Shown one piece after another: positions 33,313 to 40,768 of a DNA stretch of 41,255 nt. Location: positions 1-41,255 of the forward strand of contig JAIMBB010000016.1 in assembly GCA_023511655.1 (NCBI GenBank), written 5' to 3'. Position numbers and translations under genes: made by a program. The stretch is from Anaerolineae bacterium (lineage in GTDB: Bacteria; Chloroflexota; Anaerolineae; J036; Brachytrichaceae). The notes beneath the pieces are model-generated. The model was not told the DNA's origin. It ran no database searches and was given only the letters and a program-made list of their open reading frames with translations. Positions within the stretch are counted from its first letter, which is position 1; each line of letters begins with the position of its first letter.

Positions 33313-34338
33313 ATGGCCCCGATGCGCACCGACATCCGCCTGGCCTTGCCCTCCAAAGGACGCCTGCAACAACCCACGTTAGAATTTCTGGCGCATTGCG
33401 GCTTCGAGGTCAAACCATCGGCCACGCGCGGCTACGTCGGCCACATCGCCGCGCTGCCGCAGGTGACCGTGCTGTTTCAGCGCCCGCGCGACATTGTCGT
33501 GAGCGTGGCGGGGGGCGGCGTGGATCTCGGCATCACCGGCTACGATGTGATCGCCGACGCCAACGTGAACGACGCGACGTTCGTCCTGCACGACGCGCTC
33601 GGCTATGGCAAATGCCGCGTCGTCGTCGCCGTGCCGGAGACCTGGGCAGACGTGCGGACGATGGCCGATCTGGCCGCCAGGGTGCGCACGATGGCGCAGC
33701 CCCTGCGCGTGGTGACCAAGTATCACCATCTCACGCGCGAGTTCTTGCGCAGGCACGGCGTCGAACCCTTCGCGCTGATTGACGCCGAGGGGTCGCTGGA
33801 AGTAGTGCCGGAGATCGGCTATGCCGACATCATCGTGGACATCGCCGAGACCGGCGCCACGCTGCAGCAGAACCGGCTGCGCCCGATCGAAGATGGGGTG
33901 ATCTTGCACACGCAAGCCAGCCTGGTCGCCAACCGCGACGCGCTGAAGCGGCCGGAGGTGATGGACGTGGCCATCGAGCTGCTGGAGTACTTCGAGGCGC
34001 ACCGGCGGGCGGAGGGCTACTTCATGGTCTGGGCCAACGTGCGCGGCCAGTCGCTGGAGGAGGTCGGTCGCGTCATCACCACGCACACCACGCTCGGCGG
34101 TCTGCAAGGGCCGACCATCGCGCCGATCTATCCCAACCCGCACAGCGCAGCCGCCAACCCCGGCGCGGGCTGGTTCGCGGTCAACATCGTGGTGGGGCGC
34201 AGCGAGCTGACCGACGCCATCGAACAACTCCGCGCGATCGGCGGCAGCGGCGTCGTCGTTACGCCGACCACCTACATCTTCGAGGAGCAACCCAGCCGCG
34301 TCGCAGCGGTGCGCGCCCTTCGTCAATCGCCGGCGTGA
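33313..34338 (+). CDS. hisG: ATP phosphoribosyltransferase, long form
   Basis: 341 residues. First step of histidine synthesis, joining ATP and PRPP. RLALPSKGRLQQPTLEFLAH at the N-terminus, VDLGITGYDVIAD, VVTKYHHLTREFLRRHG, GSLEVVPEIGYADIIVDIAE then TGATLQQNRL (the PRPP-binding region). The ~90 C-terminal residues (MVWANVRGQSLEEVGRVITT to the end) correspond to the regulatory domain used for histidine feedback in HisG_L, so no HisZ is needed. An ATG at 33322 is an alternative start. Followed by hisC after 61 nt. Confidence 0.93.
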   Translation: MAPMRTDIRLALPSKGRLQQPTLEFLAHCGFEVKPSATRGYVGHIAALPQVTVLFQRPRDIVVSVAGGGVDLGITGYDVIADANVNDATFVLHDALGYGKCRVVVAVPETWADVRTMADLAARVRTMAQPLRVVTKYHHLTREFLRRHGVEPFALIDAEGSLEVVPEIGYADIIVDIAETGATLQQNRLRPIEDGVILHTQASLVANRDALKRPEVMDVAIELLEYFEAHRRAEGYFMVWANVRGQSLEEVGRVITTHTTLGGLQGPTIAPIYPNPHSAAANPGAGWFAVNIVVGRSELTDAIEQLRAIGGSGVVVTPTTYIFEEQPSRVAAVRALRQSPA

Positions 34339-34399
34339 GTGTTCGGCACCCTGCGCGGGTATCATCCGCATCGAGCTGGCGCGCCGGCGCCGGCAAGCC

Positions 34400-35578
34400 A
34401 TGATGGACGTTGAATCGCTGATCAATCCTCACCTGCGGGACATGCGGCCCTATGTGCCCATCGTGCCGTTCGAGGTGCTCTCGCGGCGGCTCGGCCGGCG
34501 GCCGGAGGAGATCGTCAAGCTGGATGCGAACGAGAACCCTTACGGCCCATCGCCCCGCGTCTGCGAGGCAATCGCGCGCGCCGATGCGCTGCACATCTAC
34601 CCCGACCCCGACCAAACCCTGCTGCGCGAAGCGATCAGCGATTACATCGGCGTGCCCGCCGAGCACATCCTGTGCGGCGCAGGCGCCGACGAGTTGATTG
34701 ACCTGATCGCCCGCGCCTTCATCCAGCCGGGCGATGCCATCGTTGACCTTCCGCCCACCTTCGGCATGTACCGTTGGGAGGCCGACGTGATGAACGCCAC
34801 CTACCTGCAAGTCCCGCGTCGGGCGGATTTCTCGGTAGATGTGCCGGCAGTGCAACGAATGGTAATTGGTGATGGCAGATCAGGAGACGGGCCAACCATC
34901 CGCAACTCCCATCTACCTGTCCCGCCCCGCAAGCTGCTCTTCGTTACCAACCCCAACAACCCCGACGGCTCGACAATCGGTGATGAATCGTTGCGCGCGC
35001 TGCTGGCGCTGCCGCTGGTGGTGGTGTTGGACGAAGCCTACGTGGACTTCAGCGCGCAACCCAGTCGGGTGAGCTGGGTGCGCGATCACGACAACCTGAT
35101 CGTGCTGCGCACGTTCAGCAAGCTGGCCGGCATGGCCGGCCTGCGCGTGGGCTATGGCGTCTTCCCGTTGCCGGTGATCAGGCACTTGTGGAAGATCAAG
35201 CAACCCTACACCCCCAACGTCGCCGGCTCCATCGCCGCGATCGCCGCGCTGGGCGACCGATCCTATCTGCATCAAACCGTGCGCGCGCTGGTCGCCGAAC
35301 GTCAGCGCATGAGCGAGTTGCTCAGCCGGTTCGACTGGTTGCGCCTCTTCCCCAGCGAGGCCAACTTCGTGCTGTGTCGGGTGGCAGAGACGGCGCCCAT
35401 CCCTGCGGACGAAACCGCTCAGCCCGCGGCGCGCCGGTTGAAGCACCTGCTGGAACGGCGCGGCGTGCTGGTGCGCTATTTCGACCGCGACGGCCTGCGC
35501 GATTGCATCCGCATCAGCGTCGGCCGGCCCGACCAGACCGACCGGCTGATCGAGGCGATTGAGGGATTGGTGAAGTGA
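34400..35578 (+). CDS. hisC: Histidinol-phosphate aminotransferase
   Basis: 392 residues. Class-I/II PLP aminotransferase acting on imidazole acetol phosphate. LDANENPYGPSPRVCEAIAR, HIYPDPDQTLLREAISDYIG, CGAGADELIDLIARAFIQPG, FVTNPNNPDGSTIGDESL, VVLDEAYVDFSAQPSRVSW, and the PLP lysine in RTFSKLAGMAGLRVGYGVFP. A ~20-residue insertion rich in Gly/Ser/Asp lies before KLLFVTNPNNP. Two adjacent ATGs (34400, 34403). A TATCAT at 34360-34365 could start a separate transcript. Downstream lie hairpins and the convergent protoglobin gene. Confidence 0.93.
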   Translation: MMDVESLINPHLRDMRPYVPIVPFEVLSRRLGRRPEEIVKLDANENPYGPSPRVCEAIARADALHIYPDPDQTLLREAISDYIGVPAEHILCGAGADELIDLIARAFIQPGDAIVDLPPTFGMYRWEADVMNATYLQVPRRADFSVDVPAVQRMVIGDGRSGDGPTIRNSHLPVPPRKLLFVTNPNNPDGSTIGDESLRALLALPLVVVLDEAYVDFSAQPSRVSWVRDHDNLIVLRTFSKLAGMAGLRVGYGVFPLPVIRHLWKIKQPYTPNVAGSIAAIAALGDRSYLHQTVRALVAERQRMSELLSRFDWLRLFPSEANFVLCRVAETAPIPADETAQPAARRLKHLLERRGVLVRYFDRDGLRDCIRISVGRPDQTDRLIEAIEGLVK

Positions 35579-35591
35579 ATTCGCACAAATG

Positions 35592-35657
35592 AACGGCCGG
35601 CCAGACGCCGCGAGGACATCCGGCCGGCCGTTAGCCTCCCTCTTCGTCCGAGGCTAA
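35592..35657. terminator. Paired hairpins between hisC and the protoglobin gene
   Basis: First hairpin: AACGGCCGGCC (35592-35602) and GGCCGGCCGTT (35622-35632), 19-nt loop. Second: TTAGCCTC (35631-35638) and GAGGCTAA (35650-35657), overlapping the protoglobin stop. No long T-run on either side, so termination is likely but not certain. Confidence 0.5.
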
Positions 35658-36244
35658 AAATCCTCACTCCCGACGTAGGGCGCACTCCATAGGGCCACCT
35701 GCAACACCACCGACTTGAACCAGGCCTGATGCATCTTCTCCACCTCCTCAGCGCTGTGTCCTTTCTTGGTCAGAAAGGGTTTGATCGTCGCCGTAATCGG
35801 ATAGATGAAAGCCACCATGTAACGAAAGTGAACATTTGGCACAGCGTTGACGCCGTCTGTCTTGTTCTTCTTGGTGCGGTGATGCCGCAGCCCAATCTCA
35901 TAGGCGTAATCGAGCCATGTCTGATCATAGGGGCGGTTACAAGTGTCGAGAATCCATTGGCCGAAACGCTTGCGCACGGCTGCCAAATAGTCGCTATTGG
36001 CATTCCCCTGGCCGTCGGTGAAGTAATACACCAGGTGAGGATGAGAGCCGACAAAGCCATACCAGACGTCGAGCACGTCCTCGATCTGGTCAGCCAGCAC
36101 CTGGCCCGCCATGCGCAAGTACTTCTCGTCATCGGCGTCGAAAAGCACCGCCTTCTTCAAATTCTCCAGGTCCGGCAAGTGCAGAGGAGAATGCGCAACC
36201 TGCTGTGTCCCATAGGTGTAACCAGCGATATTTGCAGTAGCCAC
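35654..36244 (-). CDS. Protoglobin
   Basis: 196 residues. Single-domain globin of the protoglobin family: GYTYG near the N-terminus (the extra N-terminal loop), WYGFVGSHPHLVYYFT, YLAAVRKRFGQWILDTCNRP, the proximal-His segment YEIGLRHHRTKKN (His121, aligned from memory with His120 of Methanosarcina acetivorans protoglobin), FRYMVAFIYPITATIKPFL, and WFKSVVLQVALWSAPYV. It is strikingly close to that archaeal protein throughout. Protoglobins bind O2, CO and NO. The start is GTG at 36244 with AAAAGGAGGA at ideal spacing. Last gene of an operon with a MarR regulator and a glutaredoxin-like protein, which points to gas or redox sensing or detoxification. Confidence 0.92.
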   Translation of the reverse strand: MATANIAGYTYGTQQVAHSPLHLPDLENLKKAVLFDADDEKYLRMAGQVLADQIEDVLDVWYGFVGSHPHLVYYFTDGQGNANSDYLAAVRKRFGQWILDTCNRPYDQTWLDYAYEIGLRHHRTKKNKTDGVNAVPNVHFRYMVAFIYPITATIKPFLTKKGHSAEEVEKMHQAWFKSVVLQVALWSAPYVGSEDF

Positions 36245-36258
36245 GTCAAATCCTCCTT

Positions 36259-36537
36259 TTACTGAGCGGTTCGAGCAATTGAGTAACCTGACTGGATCAG
36301 TGCTTGTTCGAGTTCTTGATCGGTCGGTTCGGTGATAACGATCTTGAACTTGCCTTCGCCCAGGACCAGCGTCGGCGTGCTGCGATACCCACCGTTGATG
36401 AAAACCACAAACCGCTCAGCATCTGAGTTGCAGTCAATGTTTACTTCGCGGAAGGGAACGCCGAGCGTGCGCAAGAGGAGTCGGGTGCGCTCGGTGTCGT
36501 CGCAGTCGCCTGCGCCGTACAGGGTGATGGGCAACAC
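36259..36537 (-). CDS. Glutaredoxin-like protein with single active-site Cys
   Basis: 92 residues, thioredoxin fold. ITLYGAGDCDDTERTRLLLR holds Cys12 where dithiol relatives have CxxC; the second Cys is replaced by Thr15, so it is monothiol-like. VPFREVNIDCNSDAERFV, VFINGGYRSTPTLVLGEGKF (cis-Pro in STPT) and TEPTDQELEQAL complete the family pattern (mycoredoxin/NrdH-like set). A further Cys in NIDCN could form an alternative disulfide. The start is GTG at 36537, preceded by AAAGGAGGTGAT, a near-perfect ribosome site. It lies 18 nt after the MarR gene and 14 nt before the protoglobin gene; its stop codon abuts the next ribosome site. Probably reduces or glutathionylates a partner in this operon (inference). 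Confidence 0.8.
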   Translation of the reverse strand: MLPITLYGAGDCDDTERTRLLLRTLGVPFREVNIDCNSDAERFVVFINGGYRSTPTLVLGEGKFKIVITEPTDQELEQALIQSGYSIARTAQ

Positions 36538-36555
36538 GATGACATCACCTCCTTT

Positions 36556-37173
36556 TCAGCTTTCGGTCGGAACAAAATCCGGACACTCGAAATACGTGTT
36601 TGGTTCAGGCAGCGGCGCATCCACAAATGCACAGTGGTGAGGGCCGCCAGGATCGTCGGGATGCGCATCTTTTCGGAAGAACTGACACCCCCAACACATC
36701 TCGTAAATCCGCACATAGCCGGCACTCTGCAAACGGCGCGCAACCGCCTGCGTGGCGCGCAATAAAGCAGCCTGTTCAGCAGCCGGCAGGTCATTGACGA
36801 CTGCTTCTATCTCATCCAACACGTCTTCCAACAGTGCCGCCTTGCCTGCTCCCTTTGGCGTCAGCCCCAGCGTCGTCACCCGCCGATCGGCAGGCGAAGC
36901 CACGCGCCGCAGCAGGCGTTTGCGTTCCAGCGCATCGGCGATGCCGCTCGATGTGGCATAGGTCACCCGCAATCGCTCGGCCAGGCCCCCGATCGTCCGC
37001 ACACTGGGACGAGCGTATTTGAGGAAAAGCAGCGCTTGAATCTGCGCCGGCGAGAGCCGCATTGTCTTGGCGCGCTCTCGCAGCAGAAAGTCAATCGCCT
37101 GACTGACGCGGTAGAGCGCAATGCCTATCTGTCCGCCCAGGGTATTGCGCTGTTTCGGATCAAAGACCGACAT
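36556..37173 (-). CDS. MarR-family regulator with C-terminal four-Cys domain
   Basis: 205 residues. The winged helix of MarR type (residues ~15-150) has LSPAQIQALLFLKYARPSVR, IGGLAERLRVTYATSSGIAD, ALERKRLLRRVASPADRRVT and TLGLTPKG. An extra tail (~155-205) carries Cys160-x2-Cys163, His179-His180-Cys181 and Cys197 with a CPDF ending; this spacing could bind zinc or an Fe-S cluster, or sense redox by thiols. First gene of the MarR/glutaredoxin-like/protoglobin operon. A 23-bp palindrome overlaps its start and ribosome site, consistent with autoregulation. Identity of the DNA-binding part is firm; the metal or redox role of the tail is inferred. Confidence 0.88.
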   Translation of the reverse strand: MSVFDPKQRNTLGGQIGIALYRVSQAIDFLLRERAKTMRLSPAQIQALLFLKYARPSVRTIGGLAERLRVTYATSSGIADALERKRLLRRVASPADRRVTTLGLTPKGAGKAALLEDVLDEIEAVVNDLPAAEQAALLRATQAVARRLQSAGYVRIYEMCWGCQFFRKDAHPDDPGGPHHCAFVDAPLPEPNTYFECPDFVPTES

Positions 37174-37194
37174 TATTTAGGACTCCTAAATAAT
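37172..37194. promoter_or_regulatory. MarR operator palindrome over the marR start
   Basis: Perfect 11-bp arms ATTATTTAGGA (37172-37182) and TCCTAAATAAT (37184-37194) around one base. It contains the AGGAG ribosome site and two bases of the ATG of the MarR gene, and begins next to the -10 box. Size and symmetry fit a MarR dimer site. Confidence 0.8.
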
Positions 37195-37195
37195 A

Positions 37196-37223
37196 ATTAT
37201 ACAAAAGGCATGTTGGTCGTCAA
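37196..37223 (-). promoter_or_regulatory. Promoter of the MarR/glutaredoxin-like/protoglobin operon
   Basis: Minus strand TTGACG (37223-37218), 16-nt spacer, TATAAT (37201-37196): 5/6 and 6/6 consensus matches, the best housekeeping promoter in the window. The expected transcript start falls inside the operator palindrome, so bound MarR would block transcription. Confidence 0.8.
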
Positions 37224-37543
37224 GCCCCTCCATGCTTTAAAACCAGAGCAACCGGAAGCGTCGCCCGAACATTGCTGCCAGCCCCATCCACAGCCGCGCC
37301 TGCCCCTCAAAGGCGATGGTGACCTCCCCACGCTCTCTGCGGCGGGCACGATTTGGACGAGCCACCTGCGAGAGGTTTGCCCCCATGCGTGAAGGCCACC
37401 CTAACGGTCGGTCAGACTTCGCGGAGCTTATAATGTGACAGCGCGCTGCAAGCTGGCATGGCAGCAAGTTCAATCGCGTTACACAGGCCGCTCGGCGAGA
37501 GCGCACCCGTCGCAATTAACCCTGGCCTTCAGGCAATGTCCTC
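37224..37543. other. Intergenic region upstream of hisB
   Basis: About 320 bp between the divergent marR promoter and hisB. It contains TATAAT at 37429-37434 (possible hisB -10, ~110-nt leader) without a good -35 box. Open frames here lack any recognisable domain or ribosome site. No RNA gene was recognised. Confidence 0.4.
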
Positions 37544-38131
37544 ATGGCGCGAACTGCTCACATCCACCGCAAGACGAACGAAACCGACGTGTCGGTGTTC
37601 CTCGACCTCGATGGCCGCGGATACGCCGAGGTGAACACCGGCATCGGCTTCTACGACCACATGTGGGGCCACGTGGCCCATCACGGCCTGTTCGACCTGA
37701 CCATCCGCGCCGCCGGCGACCTGGGCGTGGACGAACATCACACCGCCGAAGATGTGGCCATCGCCTTTGGCCAGGCGTTGAACGCCGCGCTGGGCGACCG
37801 CGCCGGCATCGTGCGCATGGCCGACGCCTGGGTGGCCATGGATGAATCCCTGGCCCATGTGGTGGTGGACCTGAGCGGCCGGCCGTATGCCGTCTTCAAC
37901 GCCGCCTTCAGCTCGCCGCGCATCGGCGAGTTGAGCACCTCGCTCATCGCCCACGCCTTCGAGTCAATCGCCGTGCACGGCCGGCTGAACCTGCACGCTC
38001 GTGTGCTGTATGGGCGCGACGACCACCACAAGGCCGAGGCGCTGTTCAAGGCGCTGGGCCGCGCGCTCGACGCCGCTACGCTCATAGACCCTCGCCGCGC
38101 CGGGGTGCCCTCCACCAAGGGCATGCTCTGA
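37544..38131 (+). CDS. hisB: Imidazoleglycerol-phosphate dehydratase
   Basis: 195 residues, monofunctional form without the phosphatase domain. Mn-dependent dehydration in histidine synthesis. [116 protein letters not shown] contain the metal-binding His and Glu residues. VPSTKGML is the usual C-terminus. rsmI follows after 14 nt. Confidence 0.96.
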   Translation: MARTAHIHRKTNETDVSVFLDLDGRGYAEVNTGIGFYDHMWGHVAHHGLFDLTIRAAGDLGVDEHHTAEDVAIAFGQALNAALGDRAGIVRMADAWVAMDESLAHVVVDLSGRPYAVFNAAFSSPRIGELSTSLIAHAFESIAVHGRLNLHARVLYGRDDHHKAEALFKALGRALDAATLIDPRRAGVPSTKGML

Positions 38132-38145
38132 CGCCGGCCCGCCCC

Positions 38146-38835
38146 ATGCTCTACCTGGTGGCCACTCCCATCGGCAACCTGGGCGACATCAGCCAGCGCG
38201 CGCTGGAGACGCTGCGCCAGGCCGACATCGTGGCCAGCGAAGACACCCGCTACACCGGCCTGCTGCTCAAGCGCTTCGGCATTGATCGGCCACAACTCTC
38301 GCTGCACGAGCACAACGAGCGCCAGGTGACCGAGAAAGTGATTGAGCTGTTGCGCGCCGGTCAGACGGTAGCACTGGTGAGCGACGCCGGCACGCCCGGC
38401 ATCAGCGACCCCGGCTTCGTGCTGGTGCGGCGCTGCATCGAGGAGGGCCTGCCCTTCACGATGATCCCCGGGCCGGCAGCCTTCGTGATGGCGCTGGTGC
38501 TCAGCGGCCTGCCAACGCATAGCTTCACCTTTCGCGGCTTCCCACCGCGCAAGACCAGCGCCCGCCAGCGCTTCCTGGCCGCAGACGCGCACTCTCCGCA
38601 CACCTTGATCTTCTATGAAAGCCCCTACCGGGTCGCTGCGCTAATCGAAGACGCCATCGCGGTGTATGGCGACCGCCGCGCAGCGCTGGCCAACGATCTG
38701 ACCAAGCTGTTCGAGCGCGTAGATCGCGGCCGGCTCTCCGAGTTGCTCGCCCGGGTGCGCGATCAATCGCTCAAGGGCGAATTCGTGTTGGTGATCGAGG
38801 GGAACGTCGCCCAAGACCCATCGCCGCATCCCTGA
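38146..38835 (+). CDS. rsmI: 16S rRNA (cytidine1402-2'-O)-methyltransferase
   Basis: 229 residues, shorter than E. coli RsmI (286); the SAM-binding core is complete but the C-terminal extension is short. Tetrapyrrole-methylase fold: [117 protein letters not shown]. It methylates the ribose of C1402 in helix 44 of 16S rRNA at the decoding centre. It lies between hisB and a TGT-like gene, 2 nt before the latter. Confidence 0.95.
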   Translation: MLYLVATPIGNLGDISQRALETLRQADIVASEDTRYTGLLLKRFGIDRPQLSLHEHNERQVTEKVIELLRAGQTVALVSDAGTPGISDPGFVLVRRCIEEGLPFTMIPGPAAFVMALVLSGLPTHSFTFRGFPPRKTSARQRFLAADAHSPHTLIFYESPYRVAALIEDAIAVYGDRRAALANDLTKLFERVDRGRLSELLARVRDQSLKGEFVLVIEGNVAQDPSPHP

Positions 38836-38837
38836 CT

Positions 38838-39938
38838 ATGCTCCACCTCCCTCACGGTTCGCTGGCCCTGCCGGCCTTTCTGCCCGACGCCACGCGCGGC
38901 GTGGTACGCGCCGTGGATAGCGCGGACCTGGAGGCGGTGAACGTCGCAGGGCTGGTGATGAGCATCTTTCACCTGATGCAGCACCCCGGGGCCACGACGG
39001 TGAAGGCGCTGGGCGGCCTGCACGCCATGGCCGGCTGGCAAAGGCCAATCGTCACCGACAGCGGCGGCTTTCAAGCCTATTCGCTCATCCGCCAGAATTC
39101 TCGCTTTGGATCGCTCACCGATCGCGGGCTGGTCTTTCGCCCCGAAGGCAAAGACAAGCTATTGCTCACACCCGAAAAGAGCATCCAGCTCCAGCTCAGC
39201 CTGGGGGCCGATGTGGCGATCTGCCTGGACGATTGCACTCACCCCGCCGACGATGAAGCCACTCAGCGCGAAAGCGTGCGCCGAACGATCGCCTGGGCCA
39301 GGCGGTGCAAGAGTGCATTCGTGCAATGGGGCAAACAGCGCATGGACGGGCAATCCGCCGGCTCATCCGGCCACGCGGCCCGGCTGTTCGCGGTGATTCA
39401 GGGCGGCGCCTCCAGGGCGCTGCGTAGGGAGTGTGCCGAAGCGCTGCTGGAGATCGGCTTCGATGGCTTCGGCTACGGCGGCTGGCCGGTGGATGAGCGC
39501 GGCGAGCTGCTGAGCGAGATCGTCGCCTATACCCGCGAGCTGGTGCCGCGCGCCCTGCCCATGCACGCCCTGGGCATTGGCCATCCCGACAGCGTCGTGG
39601 CCTGCGCCCGCATGGGCTATGACCTGTTCGATTGCTCGCTGCCCACGCGCGACGCGCGCCGCGGCCGGCTGATGATCTTCAATGAGCCGCCCAGTCAGAC
39701 CCACTTCACCGGCTCGTGGTGGTCGTATCTCTATATTGGCGACGACAAGCACATCAAATCGGTCGCCCCGATCTCCGAATATTGCGATTGCCCGGCCTGT
39801 CAGCGCTACTCGCGCGGCTATTTGCATCATCTCTTCAAGGTAAAGGACGCTGCCTACCTGCGGCTGGCCACGCTGCATAACCTGCGCTTCATGTCGCAGT
39901 TGATGGCCCGTCTGCGACAGCTCCTCAGCAATGCCTGA
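38838..39938 (+). CDS. tRNA-guanine transglycosylase family protein, divergent
   Basis: 366 residues. TGT fold with IVTDSGGFQAYSL (Asp74, base-exchange acid/base), VAICLDDCTHP, LFAVIQGGASRALRRECAEA, GFGYGGWPVDERGELLSEI, HALGIGHPDSVVACARMGYD, nucleophile Asp265 in LFDCSLPTRDARRGR, and a zinc site Cys316-x-Cys318-x2-Cys321 with a His at 330/331. Canonical bacterial TGTs read TRNARNG, DEC and GGLxVGE where this protein has TRDARRG, DDC and GGWPVDE, so its base or RNA target may differ. Bacterial TGT inserts preQ1 at the G34 wobble position. The stop overlaps the next gene by 8 bp. Confidence 0.85.
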   Translation: MLHLPHGSLALPAFLPDATRGVVRAVDSADLEAVNVAGLVMSIFHLMQHPGATTVKALGGLHAMAGWQRPIVTDSGGFQAYSLIRQNSRFGSLTDRGLVFRPEGKDKLLLTPEKSIQLQLSLGADVAICLDDCTHPADDEATQRESVRRTIAWARRCKSAFVQWGKQRMDGQSAGSSGHAARLFAVIQGGASRALRRECAEALLEIGFDGFGYGGWPVDERGELLSEIVAYTRELVPRALPMHALGIGHPDSVVACARMGYDLFDCSLPTRDARRGRLMIFNEPPSQTHFTGSWWSYLYIGDDKHIKSVAPISEYCDCPACQRYSRGYLHHLFKVKDAAYLRLATLHNLRFMSQLMARLRQLLSNA

Positions 39939-40743
39939 CGCTATGAGCGAAGACCCTCGCCTGGATGCGCTGGTAGCGCAGGTGCGCCAGGGCCGAAAAT
40001 ATCGCACGGTGGCCGGGTCGCTGGTGCGGCGCATCGGCGCTGCCGAGCTGCGTAAGCGCGCTTCGCTCAACGAGGCCGTCAAAGCAACCAAAAACAAGCT
40101 GCATCAGGTGGCCGGGTTGTATTTTGCCGGCCGGCCCGACTACGACGATTGGCTGCGGCGGATTACCCGGGCGACCGTTGAGGACGCACGGCGCGCCACC
40201 TTGCGCGCGATCATGGCCCATCACGCCTCCACGCGCGAGCGGCTGCCCATCCTCGAATCGTTCTACGCGCGGATCTTCACCGGCATCGAGCCGGTGCGTT
40301 CGGTGTTAGACCTCGCCTGCGGCCTGAATCCGCTCAGCCTGCCGTGGATGCCGCTCGCCGCCGGCGCGACGTATCACGCCGTGGACATCTACGAAGACCT
40401 GATGGACTTCTTGCAGCGCGCCCTGGCGCTGCTCGGTGTGGCAGGCCGGGCCGAAGCTCGCGACGTGCTTGCCGATAGCCCTGCCGACGAGGCCGATGTC
40501 GCTCTGCTGCTCAAGGCCATCCCCTGCCTGGAGCAGCTCGACCCGACGGCCGGCTCTTCCATCCTGGATACAATCAACGCACGCCACATCGTGGTCTCCT
40601 TCCCGATCCGCACCGTTGGCGGATCGGACGTCGGCATGCGCCAGACTTACGCTGCGCGGTTTCACGCGCTGACCGCAGGCTGCCGCTGGCATATCGAGCC
40701 GATCGAGTTCGCCGACGAGCTGGTCTTTCGGGTCACGAAGTGA
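39931..40743 (+). CDS. Rmt/Arm/FmrO-family 16S rRNA (guanine1405-N7)-methyltransferase homologue
   Basis: 270 residues. N-terminal LDALVAQVRQGRKYRTVAGS then LVRRI, LHQVAGLYF, AHHASTRERLPILESFYARI (98-116), SAM motif SVLDLACGLNPLSLPWM (124-140), ATYHAVDIYEDLMDFLQRAL, DVALLLKAIPCLEQLDP (189-205), and VVSFPIRTVGG then GMRQTYAARFHAL. This is the same motif order and spacing as RmtB/ArmA/Sgm-type enzymes, which methylate N7 of G1405 and confer resistance to gentamicin- and kanamycin-type aminoglycosides. RmtB has SFPTRSLGGRGKGM where this has SFPIRTVGGSDVGM, losing basic residues near the target pocket. It overlaps the TGT-like gene by 8 bp; an ATG at 39943 is an alternative start. Family sure; site and resistance inferred. 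Confidence 0.88.
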   Translation: MPDAMSEDPRLDALVAQVRQGRKYRTVAGSLVRRIGAAELRKRASLNEAVKATKNKLHQVAGLYFAGRPDYDDWLRRITRATVEDARRATLRAIMAHHASTRERLPILESFYARIFTGIEPVRSVLDLACGLNPLSLPWMPLAAGATYHAVDIYEDLMDFLQRALALLGVAGRAEARDVLADSPADEADVALLLKAIPCLEQLDPTAGSSILDTINARHIVVSFPIRTVGGSDVGMRQTYAARFHALTAGCRWHIEPIEFADELVFRVTK

Positions 40744-40768
40744 GGGCCGGTGTGCGACCTGGAGTGAC

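Noticed and set aside
37237-37515. A 92-residue minus-strand frame upstream of hisB
   Set aside because: No ribosome site, no recognisable domain, Arg-rich composition typical of non-coding GC-rich DNA.
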